Shown here piece by piece: positions 1 through 6,757 of a stretch of 9,471 nt of DNA. How positions within the stretch are numbered: position 1 is the first letter of the stretch; every line of letters starts with the position of its first letter. The DNA is taken from contig JAJXSZ010000100.1 of the NCBI GenBank assembly GCA_021784255.1, positions 1 through 9,471 of the forward strand, written 5' to 3'. A model generated the notes under the pieces. The model saw only the letters and a program-made list of their open reading frames with translations, was not told the DNA's origin and searched no databases. The position numbers and the translations under genes were made by a program. This DNA is from Pseudomonadota bacterium (lineage in GTDB: Bacteria > Pseudomonadota > Alphaproteobacteria > Acetobacterales > Acetobacteraceae).

Positions 1-747
1 CGCCAGCAGCTCGAACACCACGGGGCGGTACTTGATCTTCGCCCGCAGCCGGGCGATGCCGGTGGCGAGGATGCGCCGGTGGTCGCCCACCATGGCCAGC
101 CCGGGCAGCCTGCCGGCGCTGGCGCGGTGACGGGATTCCGCCATCAGCCCCGCCTCCCACAGCAGCTCGTAGCGTTGCAGCACCAGCTCCTCGTGCCAGG
201 GCATGCCGTCGCGCCCGAACACCAGCGCCACGCGCCGGCGCCGCGCCGGGGTGTCCTGCTCCGCCGCCCAGGCGTCGAGCAGCGGCGCGATGATCTCCTC
301 CATCAGCGCCACGCCGCCGTCGCGCCGGTCCTCCCATGGGAAATACTCATACCAGCCGCGCCATTCCGGCTCGTCCGCGCCCGCCGGCGGGCCCTCGCGC
401 GTCAGCGCCAGGTAGGAGATCGAGACCACGTGCGCCGCCGCGGCGGCGCCGGCGATGCGGGCGGCATCGGCGAAGGTGTAGAGCTGCTCGACATAGCCGA
501 GCGGGTGGTGCGTCTGCGATTCCACCCAGGCCCGCAACCCCGCCTGCAGGGAATGGTGGCGCAGCTGGAATGGCCCCGAGGGCAGGCTGCCGCCGCCCTT
601 GATCGCCAGCACGCGCGGCTCGCCGTCGGTGACGGCCACCAGCACCGCGATCAGGTCCGTCGCCCCCGCCTGGCGCAGGCTGTCGCCGCCCGCCGCCGGG
701 CCGCCGCCGCGCCGCCCACCTGCCTTGCGTCCTTCGCTGCGCGCCAC
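1..747 (-). CDS. nadQ: Nudix-related NAD biosynthesis regulator (COG4111/NadQ type), C-terminus cut by window edge
   Basis: Probable transcriptional repressor of NAD synthesis or salvage genes, made of a non-catalytic Nudix-like sensor domain followed by a winged helix in this family. The visible 249 residues run open to the left edge. After a low-complexity, Gly/Arg/Ala-rich stretch of about 30 residues, the Nudix-like part begins at TDLIAVLVAVTDGEPRVLAI. Family-typical blocks follow: LPSGPF, a GYVEQLYTFAD block, YLALTREGP, WYEYFPWED, FGRDGMPWHEELVLQRYELL, and LRAKIKYRPVVFEL at the edge. No intact Nudix box (GX5EX7REUXEEXGU) is seen, which fits a sensor rather than a hydrolase. The winged-helix end, roughly 70 residues by family length, lies outside. 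The GTG at 747 is the only sensible in-frame start nearby, with a purine-rich GGGGAA a few bases upstream. The gene is divergent from the CapA gene. The family call comes from recognised motifs; the regulated genes are not visible. Confidence 0.8.
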   Translation of the reverse strand, partial: MARSEGRKAGGRRGGGPAAGGDSLRQAGATDLIAVLVAVTDGEPRVLAIKGGGSLPSGPFQLRHHSLQAGLRAWVESQTHHPLGYVEQLYTFADAARIAGAAAAAHVVSISYLALTREGPPAGADEPEWRGWYEYFPWEDRRDGGVALMEEIIAPLLDAWAAEQDTPARRRRVALVFGRDGMPWHEELVLQRYELLWEAGLMAESRHRASAGRLPGLAMVGDHRRILATGIARLRAKIKYRPVVFELLA

Positions 748-786
748 GTCTTCCCCTTCGCCGCAACCGGCCCCTATCCTCGCGGC
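748..786. promoter_or_regulatory. Short divergent intergenic region between the NAD regulator and the CapA gene
   Basis: Only 39 bases separate the GTG of the minus-strand regulator from the ATG of the plus-strand CapA gene, so any promoters for both genes must overlap here or lie inside the opposite gene. On the plus strand TATCCT at 775-780 resembles a -10 element and lies six bases before the ATG at 787, where a transcript would normally begin. No Shine-Dalgarno sequence is visible before that ATG. No convincing -35 element exists; TTCCCC at 751-756 is the nearest candidate. On the minus strand a GGGGAA ribosome site precedes the GTG. The promoter call is inference. Confidence 0.4.
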
Positions 787-2097
787 ATGTGCAGCGAATT
801 CAACCTTGCCCTCACTGGTGACGCCATCCTCCAGCGCCGCCTGCTCTCGACCGCGGACCCGGTGCTGGTGCCGCTGTTCGACCGTATCCGCGCCGCCGAC
901 CTCGCGTTCACCAATCTCGAGGTGCTGGCCAACGACTATCGCGGCGAGCCGGCGCTGGAATCCGGCGGCTCGCATTTCGGCGCGCCCGCCTGGGTGCTCG
1001 ACGACCTGCGCGCCGCCGGCTTCGGGCTGTTCGCGGCGGCGACCAACCATGCGCTCGACTACGGCACCACCGGGCTGCTGCTCACCCTCGAGGCACTGGA
1101 GGCGCGCGGAATCGCGTTCGCCGGCATCGGCCGCAACCTCGAGGATGCGCGCCGTCCGGCCTATGTCACCCACCCGAAGGCGACGGTCGCGCTGATCGCC
1201 TGTGCGGCGACCTTCGCGCGCGGGCAGGAAGCCTCGGAGCAGCGGCCGGACATGCCCGGCCGGCCCGGCCTCGCGCCGCTGCGCCACGAGACAGTTTACG
1301 ACGTGAGCGCCGAACAGATGGCGCAGCTGCGCGCCATCGCCGAGGCGACGGGGCTGGAGGGACGGCGCCAGCAGATGTTGGCGCTCGGCTTCCAGCGCCC
1401 ACCCCAGGACGCCGACATCTTCCCCTTCGGCGCGATGAATTTCCGCGCCGCCGCGGCCCCCGCCATCCGCACCACCACGCGTGCCGGGGACGTGGAGGGG
1501 CTGGCACGCTGGGTGCGCGAGGGGGCGGCGCTCGCCGACATCGTCATCGTCAGCCTGCATGCGCACGAGCAGGGCGAGACCAAGGAGGACCCCGCGGAGT
1601 TCATTCCGCCTTTCGCGCGCCGGATGATTGACGAGGGGGCGAGCCTTGTCGTCGGCCACGGCCCGCATCTGCTGCGTGGCATGGAGCTCTATCGCGGCCG
1701 GCCGATCTTCTACAGCCTCGGCAATTTCATCGGCCAGAACGAGCTGGTGCCGCGGCTGCCCGCGGACAGCTACGAGCGTTTCGCCGCCGAGCCGGCGATG
1801 ACGCCCGGGCAGGTCTACCGGCTGCGCACCGACGGCGACCGGCGCGGCTTTCCCGCCGACCGCCGCTACTGGGAGACGCTGGTGCCGATGCTCGCCTGGC
1901 GCGATGGCGTGGTCAGCGGCATCGACCTGATCCCGGTCGGGCTCGGCCTTGGCGAGCGCGCACACCGGCGGGGCCGGCCGCGGCTGGCGACCGGCGAGGA
2001 GGCGGCCGGCATCCTCGATCGTTTCGCCAGGCTGTCGGCACCGTTCGGTACCGCGATCGAGCGGCACGGCGATAGCGCGCGCGTGCGCCTCGGATGA
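787..2097 (+). CDS. CapA family protein (poly-gamma-glutamate synthesis CapA-like, metallophosphoesterase fold)
   Basis: A 436-residue member of the CapA/PGA_cap family, a branch of the calcineurin-like phosphoesterase fold. Members take part in poly-gamma-glutamate capsule synthesis in Bacillus, but most proteobacterial members have no proven role. Visible motifs in order: LALTGDAILQRRL (residues 7-19) with the GD pair; FTNLEVL (41-47); ATNHALDYG (85-93); VSLHAHEQGE (255-264); VGHGPHLLRGMELYRGRPIF (289-308) followed by YSLGNFIGQNE. These supply the usual Asp, Asn and His metal-ligand candidates. There is no signal peptide or membrane anchor, unlike the classic membrane-bound Bacillus CapA, so this looks cytosolic. 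The open frame extends upstream to position 79, but that part is antisense to the regulator gene. The ATG at 787 starts just before the first conserved motif. Its stop overlaps the next gene as ATGA, implying translational coupling. No capsule genes are nearby, so a capsule role should not be assumed. Confidence 0.88.
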   Translation: MCSEFNLALTGDAILQRRLLSTADPVLVPLFDRIRAADLAFTNLEVLANDYRGEPALESGGSHFGAPAWVLDDLRAAGFGLFAAATNHALDYGTTGLLLTLEALEARGIAFAGIGRNLEDARRPAYVTHPKATVALIACAATFARGQEASEQRPDMPGRPGLAPLRHETVYDVSAEQMAQLRAIAEATGLEGRRQQMLALGFQRPPQDADIFPFGAMNFRAAAAPAIRTTTRAGDVEGLARWVREGAALADIVIVSLHAHEQGETKEDPAEFIPPFARRMIDEGASLVVGHGPHLLRGMELYRGRPIFYSLGNFIGQNELVPRLPADSYERFAAEPAMTPGQVYRLRTDGDRRGFPADRRYWETLVPMLAWRDGVVSGIDLIPVGLGLGERAHRRGRPRLATGEEAAGILDRFARLSAPFGTAIERHGDSARVRLG

Positions 2098-2831
2098 GGC
2101 GGATCGAACGCGCGGGCAGGCGGCTCGCCTACGCGCTCGATGCCGGCCGGGCACCAACCATCGTCTTTCTGCCCGGCCTGCGCTCCGACATGCGTGGCGC
2201 CAAGGCGCTGGCGCTGCGCGAGGCGGCAGCGGCGTGGGGGGTGGCGATGCTGCGGCTCGACTATGCCGGCCATGGCGCCTCGGATGGTCGTTTCGAGGAC
2301 GGATGCATCGGCGACTGGGCGGCGGACGCGCTCGCCGTCATCGAGGCCACGACCGCGGGCCGGCTGATCCTGGTCGGCTCGTCGATGGGCGGCTGGATCG
2401 GGCTGCTGCTGGCGCGGCGGCTTTCGCATCGCCTCGCGGGTTTCGTCGGCATCGCCGCGGCGCCGGACTTCACCGAGACGATGATCCGCCCCGCGCTGAC
2501 CGCGGCGCAACGACAGGCGCTCGAGCGCGACGGTCGTTTCGAGGTGCCCAATGCCTATGGCGACAAGCTGCCGATCACCAGGCGGCTGATCGACGATGGG
2601 GCGCGGAACCTGGTGCTCGGAACGTCCATTCCGCTCGCCTGTCCGGTCCGGCTGCTGCAGGGCCAGCAGGACACCGACGTGCCGTGGCAGACCGCGCTCA
2701 CGCTCGCCGAGCGGATCGAGAGCCCGGACGTGCAGGTGGTGCTGATCAAGGACGGCGACCATCGCCTGTCGCGCGAGGCGGATCTGGCGCTGCTGACAGG
2801 AACCCTGGCGGCGATCCTGCCGGCCACGTAG
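2094..2831 (+). CDS. Alpha/beta hydrolase, ABHD10-like (probable thioesterase/esterase)
   Basis: A 245-residue single-domain serine hydrolase. The order of blocks matches the ABHD10 group, whose human member is a mitochondrial thioesterase and acyl-glucuronide esterase: VFLPGLRSDMRGAKALAL (oxyanion region, 24-41), RLDYAGHGASDG (54-65), nucleophile elbow LVGSSMGGW (93-101) with Ser97, CPVRLLQGQQDTDVPW (183-198) with probable acid Asp193, and KDGDHRLS (219-226) with catalytic His223. All three triad residues are therefore present. No signal peptide or membrane segment is seen, so the enzyme is probably cytosolic. The ATG lies inside the end of the CapA gene with a four-base ATGA overlap, so the two are very likely co-translated. 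The natural substrate cannot be read from sequence. Bacterial members are usually annotated only as alpha/beta hydrolases, and the coupling to CapA is the only clue to its role. Confidence 0.9.
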   Translation: MRRIERAGRRLAYALDAGRAPTIVFLPGLRSDMRGAKALALREAAAAWGVAMLRLDYAGHGASDGRFEDGCIGDWAADALAVIEATTAGRLILVGSSMGGWIGLLLARRLSHRLAGFVGIAAAPDFTETMIRPALTAAQRQALERDGRFEVPNAYGDKLPITRRLIDDGARNLVLGTSIPLACPVRLLQGQQDTDVPWQTALTLAERIESPDVQVVLIKDGDHRLSREADLALLTGTLAAILPAT

Positions 2832-2912
2832 CGCCGTGCCCCGCCGGGCCCTGGTGGGCAAGGGGACCGGAGCGTCTTTCGCGGAGCTGGTCGCCCGATC
2901 CCTGGAGCGCGC

Positions 2913-3797
2913 CTATCGCTGGAACGCCGGCCCCGCCTGACCCATGACCGCCGTCTCGCCCGGCCGGCCGGCCTGCTCCGGCGCGATTGCCGCCAGGCCG
3001 TCGCGGTAGGTCGGGTAGCGCCACCCGATCCGCAGCACCGCCTTGGTCGCGGCGGCGGAGATGCGCCGGCGTTCGCGCCAGAAGCTGAGCGCCAGCGGCG
3101 ACATCGCGCGTGCGGCCTCGGCGAAGGACAGCAGCGGCGGTGGCGCGATGGCGAGCAGCCGCGCGGCTTCCTCGGTCACCGCGCGCGGCTCGGCGGGCTC
3201 GTCGTCGGCAAGGTGCAGCACCCGGACCCCGGCCGGCGGATGCGCGAGGGCGGCGAGGACGGCGCGCGCGATGTCGTCGCGGTGGATGCGGCTGAAGACA
3301 TGGCCAGGCTTGTCGATGCGCCGCCCGCGCCCGGCGCGCAGCTCGTCGAGCGCCGAGCGGCCGGGGCCGTAGATGGCGCTGACGCGGCACAGGTCGATCC
3401 CTGCCTGCGGTGCCCCCTCCGGCGGCGCCAGCGCCGCCCAGGCGCGCTCCGCCGCGAGGCGCAGCACCGAGCGCGGCTGCATCGGCCGCGGCGCGGTCGC
3501 TTCGTCCACCCAGGCGCCGGCGCAGTCGCCATAGACGCCGGTGGTCGAGAGGTAGATGGCGTGGCGCAGCCGTCCGCGCGCGATGGCCGGACCATGGGCG
3601 GCGAGCACGGGGTCGGCGCCGCCGTCGGGCGGGGCCGTGGCCACCACCGCCTCGGCACTTGCCGCATCGATACCGGCGAAGGCTGCCATGCCGGGCTGCG
3701 GCGTGCGGCTGACCAGCACGGCGTCGTGCCCCGCCGCCAGCGCCGCGGCGTGGATCGCGCGGCCGGTGTAGCCCGCGCCGAAGACGAGCAGCCTCAG
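2913..3797 (-). CDS. YeeZ-like atypical SDR / NAD(P)-binding epimerase-family protein, probable CTG start
   Basis: A Rossmann-fold oxidoreductase of 294 residues if it starts at the CTG at 3797. The start gives (M)RLLVFGAGYTGRAI, placing the GxGxxG-type dinucleotide loop (GAGYTG, residues 7-12) right at the N-terminus as in relatives. Further landmarks are IYLSTTGVYGD (81-91), RVSAIYGPGRSALDEL (138-153) and HVFSRIHRDDIARAVLAAL (166-184). These match the YeeZ group of atypical short-chain dehydrogenases. Tyr89 is in the usual area, but no canonical YxxxK catalytic pair is evident, so the reaction and substrate are unknown. The CTG overlaps the stop of the upstream GST-like gene as CTGA, mimicking a coupled ATGA junction. 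No ATG, GTG or TTG lies in frame between there and an ATG at 3896, deep inside the GST-like gene. It converges on the hydrolase gene with an 81-base gap. The product class is confident; the start codon is inferred. Confidence 0.83.
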   Translation of the reverse strand: MRLLVFGAGYTGRAIHAAALAAGHDAVLVSRTPQPGMAAFAGIDAASAEAVVATAPPDGGADPVLAAHGPAIARGRLRHAIYLSTTGVYGDCAGAWVDEATAPRPMQPRSVLRLAAERAWAALAPPEGAPQAGIDLCRVSAIYGPGRSALDELRAGRGRRIDKPGHVFSRIHRDDIARAVLAALAHPPAGVRVLHLADDEPAEPRAVTEEAARLLAIAPPPLLSFAEAARAMSPLALSFWRERRRISAAATKAVLRIGWRYPTYRDGLAAIAPEQAGRPGETAVMGQAGPAFQR

Positions 3798-4462
3798 AAG
3801 TCGAGATCCGCGTAGTGCGCCGGCGGCGTAAAGCCCGGCACGCGTTCGGCCAGCAGCGGGCGGAACGAGGGGCGGGACTTGATCCGCGCGTACCACTCCC
3901 GCGCCGAAGCGTACTTCGCCCAGTCGATCTCGCCCATGAAATCCAGCACCGAGAGATGGGCGGCGGCGGCGAAATCGGCGAGCGAGATGGCCGGCCCGGC
4001 GAGCCAGCGCCGCTGCTCCGCCAGCCAGCCGAGATGCTCCATGTGCGCGCGCAGGTTGGCATAGCCCGCGCGCATCGCCGCGGCGTCCGGCTGGCCGACG
4101 CCGGAGACGCGCTTGTAGTATTTCTCGCCGTTGAGGTTGCGCGTGACCGCGCCGTCGAAGGTTTCGTCGAACCAGGCGACCAGCCGGCGCACCTCGACGC
4201 GCTCGCCGAGCGTGCTGCCGAGCAGCGGCGTGTCGGGATACGCCTCCTCGAGATATTCGAGGATCACGCCGGAGCCGGGGATCGCCAGCCCGTTATCCTC
4301 GACCAGCGTCGGCACCGTGCCGGCGGGATTGAGCGCGAGATACTCGTCGCGCCGCTCCCAGACGCGTTCCTGGCGCAGCTCGAACGGCAATCGCTTTTCG
4401 GCGAGCACCAGGCGGACTTTGCGACAATAGGGGGACAGCGGCAGGTGGTAGAGGATTCGCAT
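3794..4462 (-). CDS. fzlA: GST-fold protein, FzlA-like (FtsZ-binding division factor candidate)
   Basis: A 222-residue protein of glutathione S-transferase fold: thioredoxin-like N-domain about 1-78 with MRILYHLPLSPYCRKVRLVL and NPAGTVPTL (45-53, cis-Pro51), then an all-helical C-domain. The ending SRPSFRPLLAERVPG followed by HYADLDF at the extreme C-terminus resembles alphaproteobacterial FzlA-type proteins. In Caulobacter FzlA binds FtsZ filaments and is needed for constriction rather than detoxification. The glutathione gamma-glutamyl site, normally Glu-Ser, reads Gly63-Ser64 here, which argues against ordinary GST catalysis. The ATG at 4462 begins directly with the first beta strand; the ribosome site upstream is weak. 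It appears co-transcribed with the downstream SDR through a four-base overlap, and is divergent from tkt. The GST fold is certain by motif; the FzlA assignment is from remembered family features and could be a paralogue. Confidence 0.78.
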   Translation of the reverse strand: MRILYHLPLSPYCRKVRLVLAEKRLPFELRQERVWERRDEYLALNPAGTVPTLVEDNGLAIPGSGVILEYLEEAYPDTPLLGSTLGERVEVRRLVAWFDETFDGAVTRNLNGEKYYKRVSGVGQPDAAAMRAGYANLRAHMEHLGWLAEQRRWLAGPAISLADFAAAAHLSVLDFMGEIDWAKYASAREWYARIKSRPSFRPLLAERVPGFTPPAHYADLDF

Positions 4463-4562
4463 CGCCGCGCTTATGGCATCGCCGCTGCGGCGCCGGAAGC
4501 CGTCCCGCCGCGCGCGGCCGCAATCCTGCCACGCGGGCAGGGTCTTGCCTTTGGTCCTGGCG

Positions 4563-4583
4563 CCTGGGGTGTTTCGCCCCGGG
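4563..4583. other. Hairpin upstream of tkt
   Basis: CCTGGGG at 4563-4569 can pair with CCCCGGG at 4577-4583 across a seven-base loop (TGTTTCG): seven pairs, one of them a G-T wobble. A second CCTGGGG copy at 4621-4627 flanks the tandem repeat on its other side, so alternative pairings with the repeat units are possible. If it is transcribed in the tkt leader it would lie about 140 bases before the start codon. There is no T-run, so it does not look like an intrinsic terminator. A function is not shown. Confidence 0.35.
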
Positions 4584-4618
4584 AACTTGCCCCCGGGATC
4601 TTGCCCCCCGGATCTTGC
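4577..4618. repeat. Three tandem 14-bp units in the fzlA-tkt spacer
   Basis: Three abutting units read CCCCGGGAACTTGC (4577-4590), CCCCGGGATCTTGC (4591-4604) and CCCCCGGATCTTGC (4605-4618). Adjacent units differ by one base. A degenerate piece, CAGGGTCTTGC, lies at 4539-4549, and TCCCTGGGG follows the last unit. A 14-bp period is not a whole helical turn and not a codon repeat (42 bp in total). The unit may be slippage-generated noise in GC-rich DNA, a protein-binding cluster, or part of a dispersed repeat. The pattern is directly visible; its role is unknown. Confidence 0.75.
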
Positions 4619-4707
4619 TCCCTGGGGCGCGGCCCTCTACCAACCCGGGCTTCCCGGACCGCGCCTGCCGGAACGACGCTGATCCAGACCAACGCCGAGC
4701 ACGCTTC

Positions 4708-4714
4708 AGAGGGA
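4708..4714 (+). promoter_or_regulatory. Ribosome binding site of tkt
   Basis: AGAGGGA ends six bases before the ATG at 4721. The open frame continues far upstream with low-complexity sequence antisense to the FzlA-like gene, so this site, together with the family's N-terminal pattern, decides the transketolase start. Confidence 0.6.
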
Positions 4715-4720
4715 CGCACG

Positions 4721-6757
4721 ATGGCCAGCCTCGCCGAAAGCCCGCCGCCCGCGACGGTCCAGGCCACCCAGGCGGCAATTCTTGCCCGTCCGGCAACCAA
4801 CGAGCGGCGCCTGGCCGATGCCATCCGCGCGCTCGCGATCGACGCGGTGGAAGCGGCGAAATCCGGCCATCCCGGCATGCCGATGGGGATGGCCGACGCC
4901 GCCACCGCGCTATGGTCGCGCTTCCTCAAATTCGACGCCGCCGACCCCGCCTGGCCGGACCGCGACCGCTTCGTGCTCTCCGCCGGTCACGGCTCGCTGC
5001 TGCTCTACGCGCTGCTGCACCTCACCGGCCATGCCGGCATGGAGATCGAGGTGCTCAAGCGCTTCCGCCAGCTCGATTCCGCCGCCGCCGGCCACCCCGA
5101 GTTCGGCGGGCATCCGGCGATCGAGACCACCACCGGCCCGCTCGGCCAGGGCATCGCCACCGCGGTCGGCATGGCGCTCGCCGAGCGGATGCTCGCCGCG
5201 CGCTTCGGCCGCAGCCTGGTCGACCACCGCACCTGGGCAATCGCCAGCGACGGCGACCTGATGGAGGGGCTCAGCCACGAGGCCATCGGGATCGCCGGGC
5301 ACCTGCGCCTGTCGCGGCTGGCGGTACTGTGGGACGACAACAGCATCTCGATCGACGGCAGCACCGGGCTCGCGAACTCGGAGGACACGCTGCGCCGCTT
5401 CGCCGCCAGCGGCTGGGCGACGCGCCGGGTCGACGGGCACGACGCCGCCGCCGTCGCGGCGGCGCTGTCCTATGCCGTGCGCTCGCGCAAGCCGACGCTG
5501 ATCGCCTGTCGGACCATCATCGGCTTCGGCGCGCCGACCAAGGCGGGCACGGCGGGCAGCCATGGCGCGCCGCTCGGCGCGGAGGAGGCGGCGGCGGCGA
5601 AGCAGGCGCTGGGCTGGAACCACCCGCCCTTCGCGGTGCCGGAGGGCATCGCCGAGGCCTGGCGCCAGCGCGGCATGCGCGGCGCGCCGGCCCGCCGCGC
5701 CTGGCTCAAGCGGCTCGCCAACCACCCGCAGCGCGCCGAGTTCGAGCGCGTGATCGCCGGGCGCCTGCCGGAAGCCGCCTACGAGGCGCTGGCGGGGTTG
5801 CGCGCCGAGATCGCCGCCAGCGAGCCCAGGCTCGCCTCGCGCCAGGCGAGCCAGAAAGTGCTGGAGGCGCTGGTGCCCGCGGTGCCGGAGCTGGTCGGCG
5901 GCTCGGCTGATCTCACCGGCTCCAACCTCACCTTCGTCAAGGGCATGGGCGTGGTGCGGCCGGGCGACTATGCCGGGCGCTACGTGCACTGGGGCGTGCG
6001 CGAGCACGGCATGGCCGCGGCGATGAACGGCATGGCGCTGCATGGCGGGCTGATCCCCTACGGCGGCACGTTCTTCGTCTTCACCGACTATATGCGCCCC
6101 GCCCTGCGCCTGGCCGCGCTGATGCGTCGGCGCGCGATTCACGTGCTCACGCACGATTCCATCGGCCTCGGCGAGGACGGGCCGACGCATCAGCCGGTCG
6201 AGCACCTCGCCTCGCTGCGCGCGATGCCCAACATGTTCGTCTTCCGCCCCGCCGACGCGATGGAGACGGCGGAATGCTGGGAGCTGGCGCTGCGCCGCGC
6301 GGACGGGCCGTCCTGCCTGGTGCTGAGCCGCCAGTCGCTGCCGCCGCTGCGCCGCGATGCCGGCGAAAACCGCTGCGCCCGTGGCGGCTATGTGCTGGCC
6401 GAGGCCAGGCATCGCGCCGCGACCATCGTCGCCACCGGCAGCGAGGTCGCGATCGCCATGGCGGCGAGCGCGACGCTGGCCGCGCAGGGGATCGATGCCG
6501 CCGTGGTGTCGCTGCCATGCTGGGAGCTGTTCTTCGCCCAGGACCCCTCCTGGCGCGAGAGCGTCCTCGGCACCGCCCCACGCTTCGGCATCGAGGCGGC
6601 GAGCAGCTTCGGCTGGGAGCGCGTGCTGGGGCCGGACGGGGTTTTCCTCGGCCTCGACCGGTTCGGCGCCTCGGCGCCGTTCGACGAACTCTACCGCCAT
6701 TTCGGCCTCACCGCGGAGGCGCTCGCCGCCGCCGTGCAGCGCCGGCTCGGGGCCTGA
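4721..6757 (+). CDS. tkt: Transketolase
   Basis: Thiamine-diphosphate enzyme (678 residues, normal family length) that moves two-carbon ketol units between sugar phosphates. It links the pentose phosphate pathway, or a Calvin cycle if present, to glyceraldehyde-3-phosphate. Domain order is complete: PP domain about 25-350, Pyr domain about 370-540, C-terminal domain about 555-678. Landmarks are SGHPGMPMG (48-56, His50), the Mg/ThDP motif SDGDLMEG (176-183) ending at DDNSIS with Asn207, GSHGAPLG (279-286, His281), HWGVREHGMAAAMNG (423-437) with catalytic Glu428, and GEDGPTHQPVEH (484-495, His490). The usual first Gly of GDG is Ser176, a tolerated variant; metal ligand Asp177 is kept. It heads the tkt-gap-pgk operon and is divergent from fzlA. 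The product could be named cbbT if the organism fixes CO2, but no cbb gene is visible. Residues 1-24 are a variable N-terminal tail. Confidence 0.97.
   Translation: MASLAESPPPATVQATQAAILARPATNERRLADAIRALAIDAVEAAKSGHPGMPMGMADAATALWSRFLKFDAADPAWPDRDRFVLSAGHGSLLLYALLHLTGHAGMEIEVLKRFRQLDSAAAGHPEFGGHPAIETTTGPLGQGIATAVGMALAERMLAARFGRSLVDHRTWAIASDGDLMEGLSHEAIGIAGHLRLSRLAVLWDDNSISIDGSTGLANSEDTLRRFAASGWATRRVDGHDAAAVAAALSYAVRSRKPTLIACRTIIGFGAPTKAGTAGSHGAPLGAEEAAAAKQALGWNHPPFAVPEGIAEAWRQRGMRGAPARRAWLKRLANHPQRAEFERVIAGRLPEAAYEALAGLRAEIAASEPRLASRQASQKVLEALVPAVPELVGGSADLTGSNLTFVKGMGVVRPGDYAGRYVHWGVREHGMAAAMNGMALHGGLIPYGGTFFVFTDYMRPALRLAALMRRRAIHVLTHDSIGLGEDGPTHQPVEHLASLRAMPNMFVFRPADAMETAECWELALRRADGPSCLVLSRQSLPPLRRDAGENRCARGGYVLAEARHRAATIVATGSEVAIAMAASATLAAQGIDAAVVSLPCWELFFAQDPSWRESVLGTAPRFGIEAASSFGWERVLGPDGVFLGLDRFGASAPFDELYRHFGLTAEALAAAVQRRLGA

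Larger units (their letters stand above)
4463..4720. promoter_or_regulatory. 258-bp divergent intergenic region between the FzlA-like gene and tkt
   Basis: This spacer must carry the promoters of both the minus-strand fzlA-SDR pair and the plus-strand tkt operon. I find no good -35/-10 pair on either strand. It does hold a 14-bp tandem repeat (4577-4618), a hairpin (4563-4583), further CCCGGG palindromes (for example 4644-4649) and the tkt ribosome site near 4708-4714. Open frames crossing it on both strands are low-complexity continuations of neighbours in other frames and are not called as genes. No CbbR-type TNA-N7/8-TNA pair was confirmed. Confidence 0.45.

Noticed and set aside
79..786. 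Plus-strand upstream extension of the CapA frame
   Set aside because: It is antisense to the NAD regulator, whose minus-strand frame gives clear family blocks; the extension is Arg/Pro/Ala-rich without a motif.
2832..2912. Possible terminator in the convergent gap between the hydrolase and SDR genes
   Set aside because: TGCCC (2837-2841) and GGGCA (2856-2860) can pair, but the inner bases match poorly and there is no T-run in either direction.
2746..4062. 438-codon minus-strand frame across the SDR and the hydrolase end
   Set aside because: It is out of frame with both the SDR and the GST-like genes and gives low-complexity Arg/Ala sequence.
3815..4720. Plus-strand upstream extension of the transketolase frame
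   Set aside because: It is antisense to the FzlA-like gene and crosses the repeat; transketolase homology begins after the ATG at 4721.
4463..4720. Calvin-cycle (CbbR) operator before tkt
   Set aside because: I could not find a convincing TNA-N7/8-TNA pair, and no cbb gene is in view.
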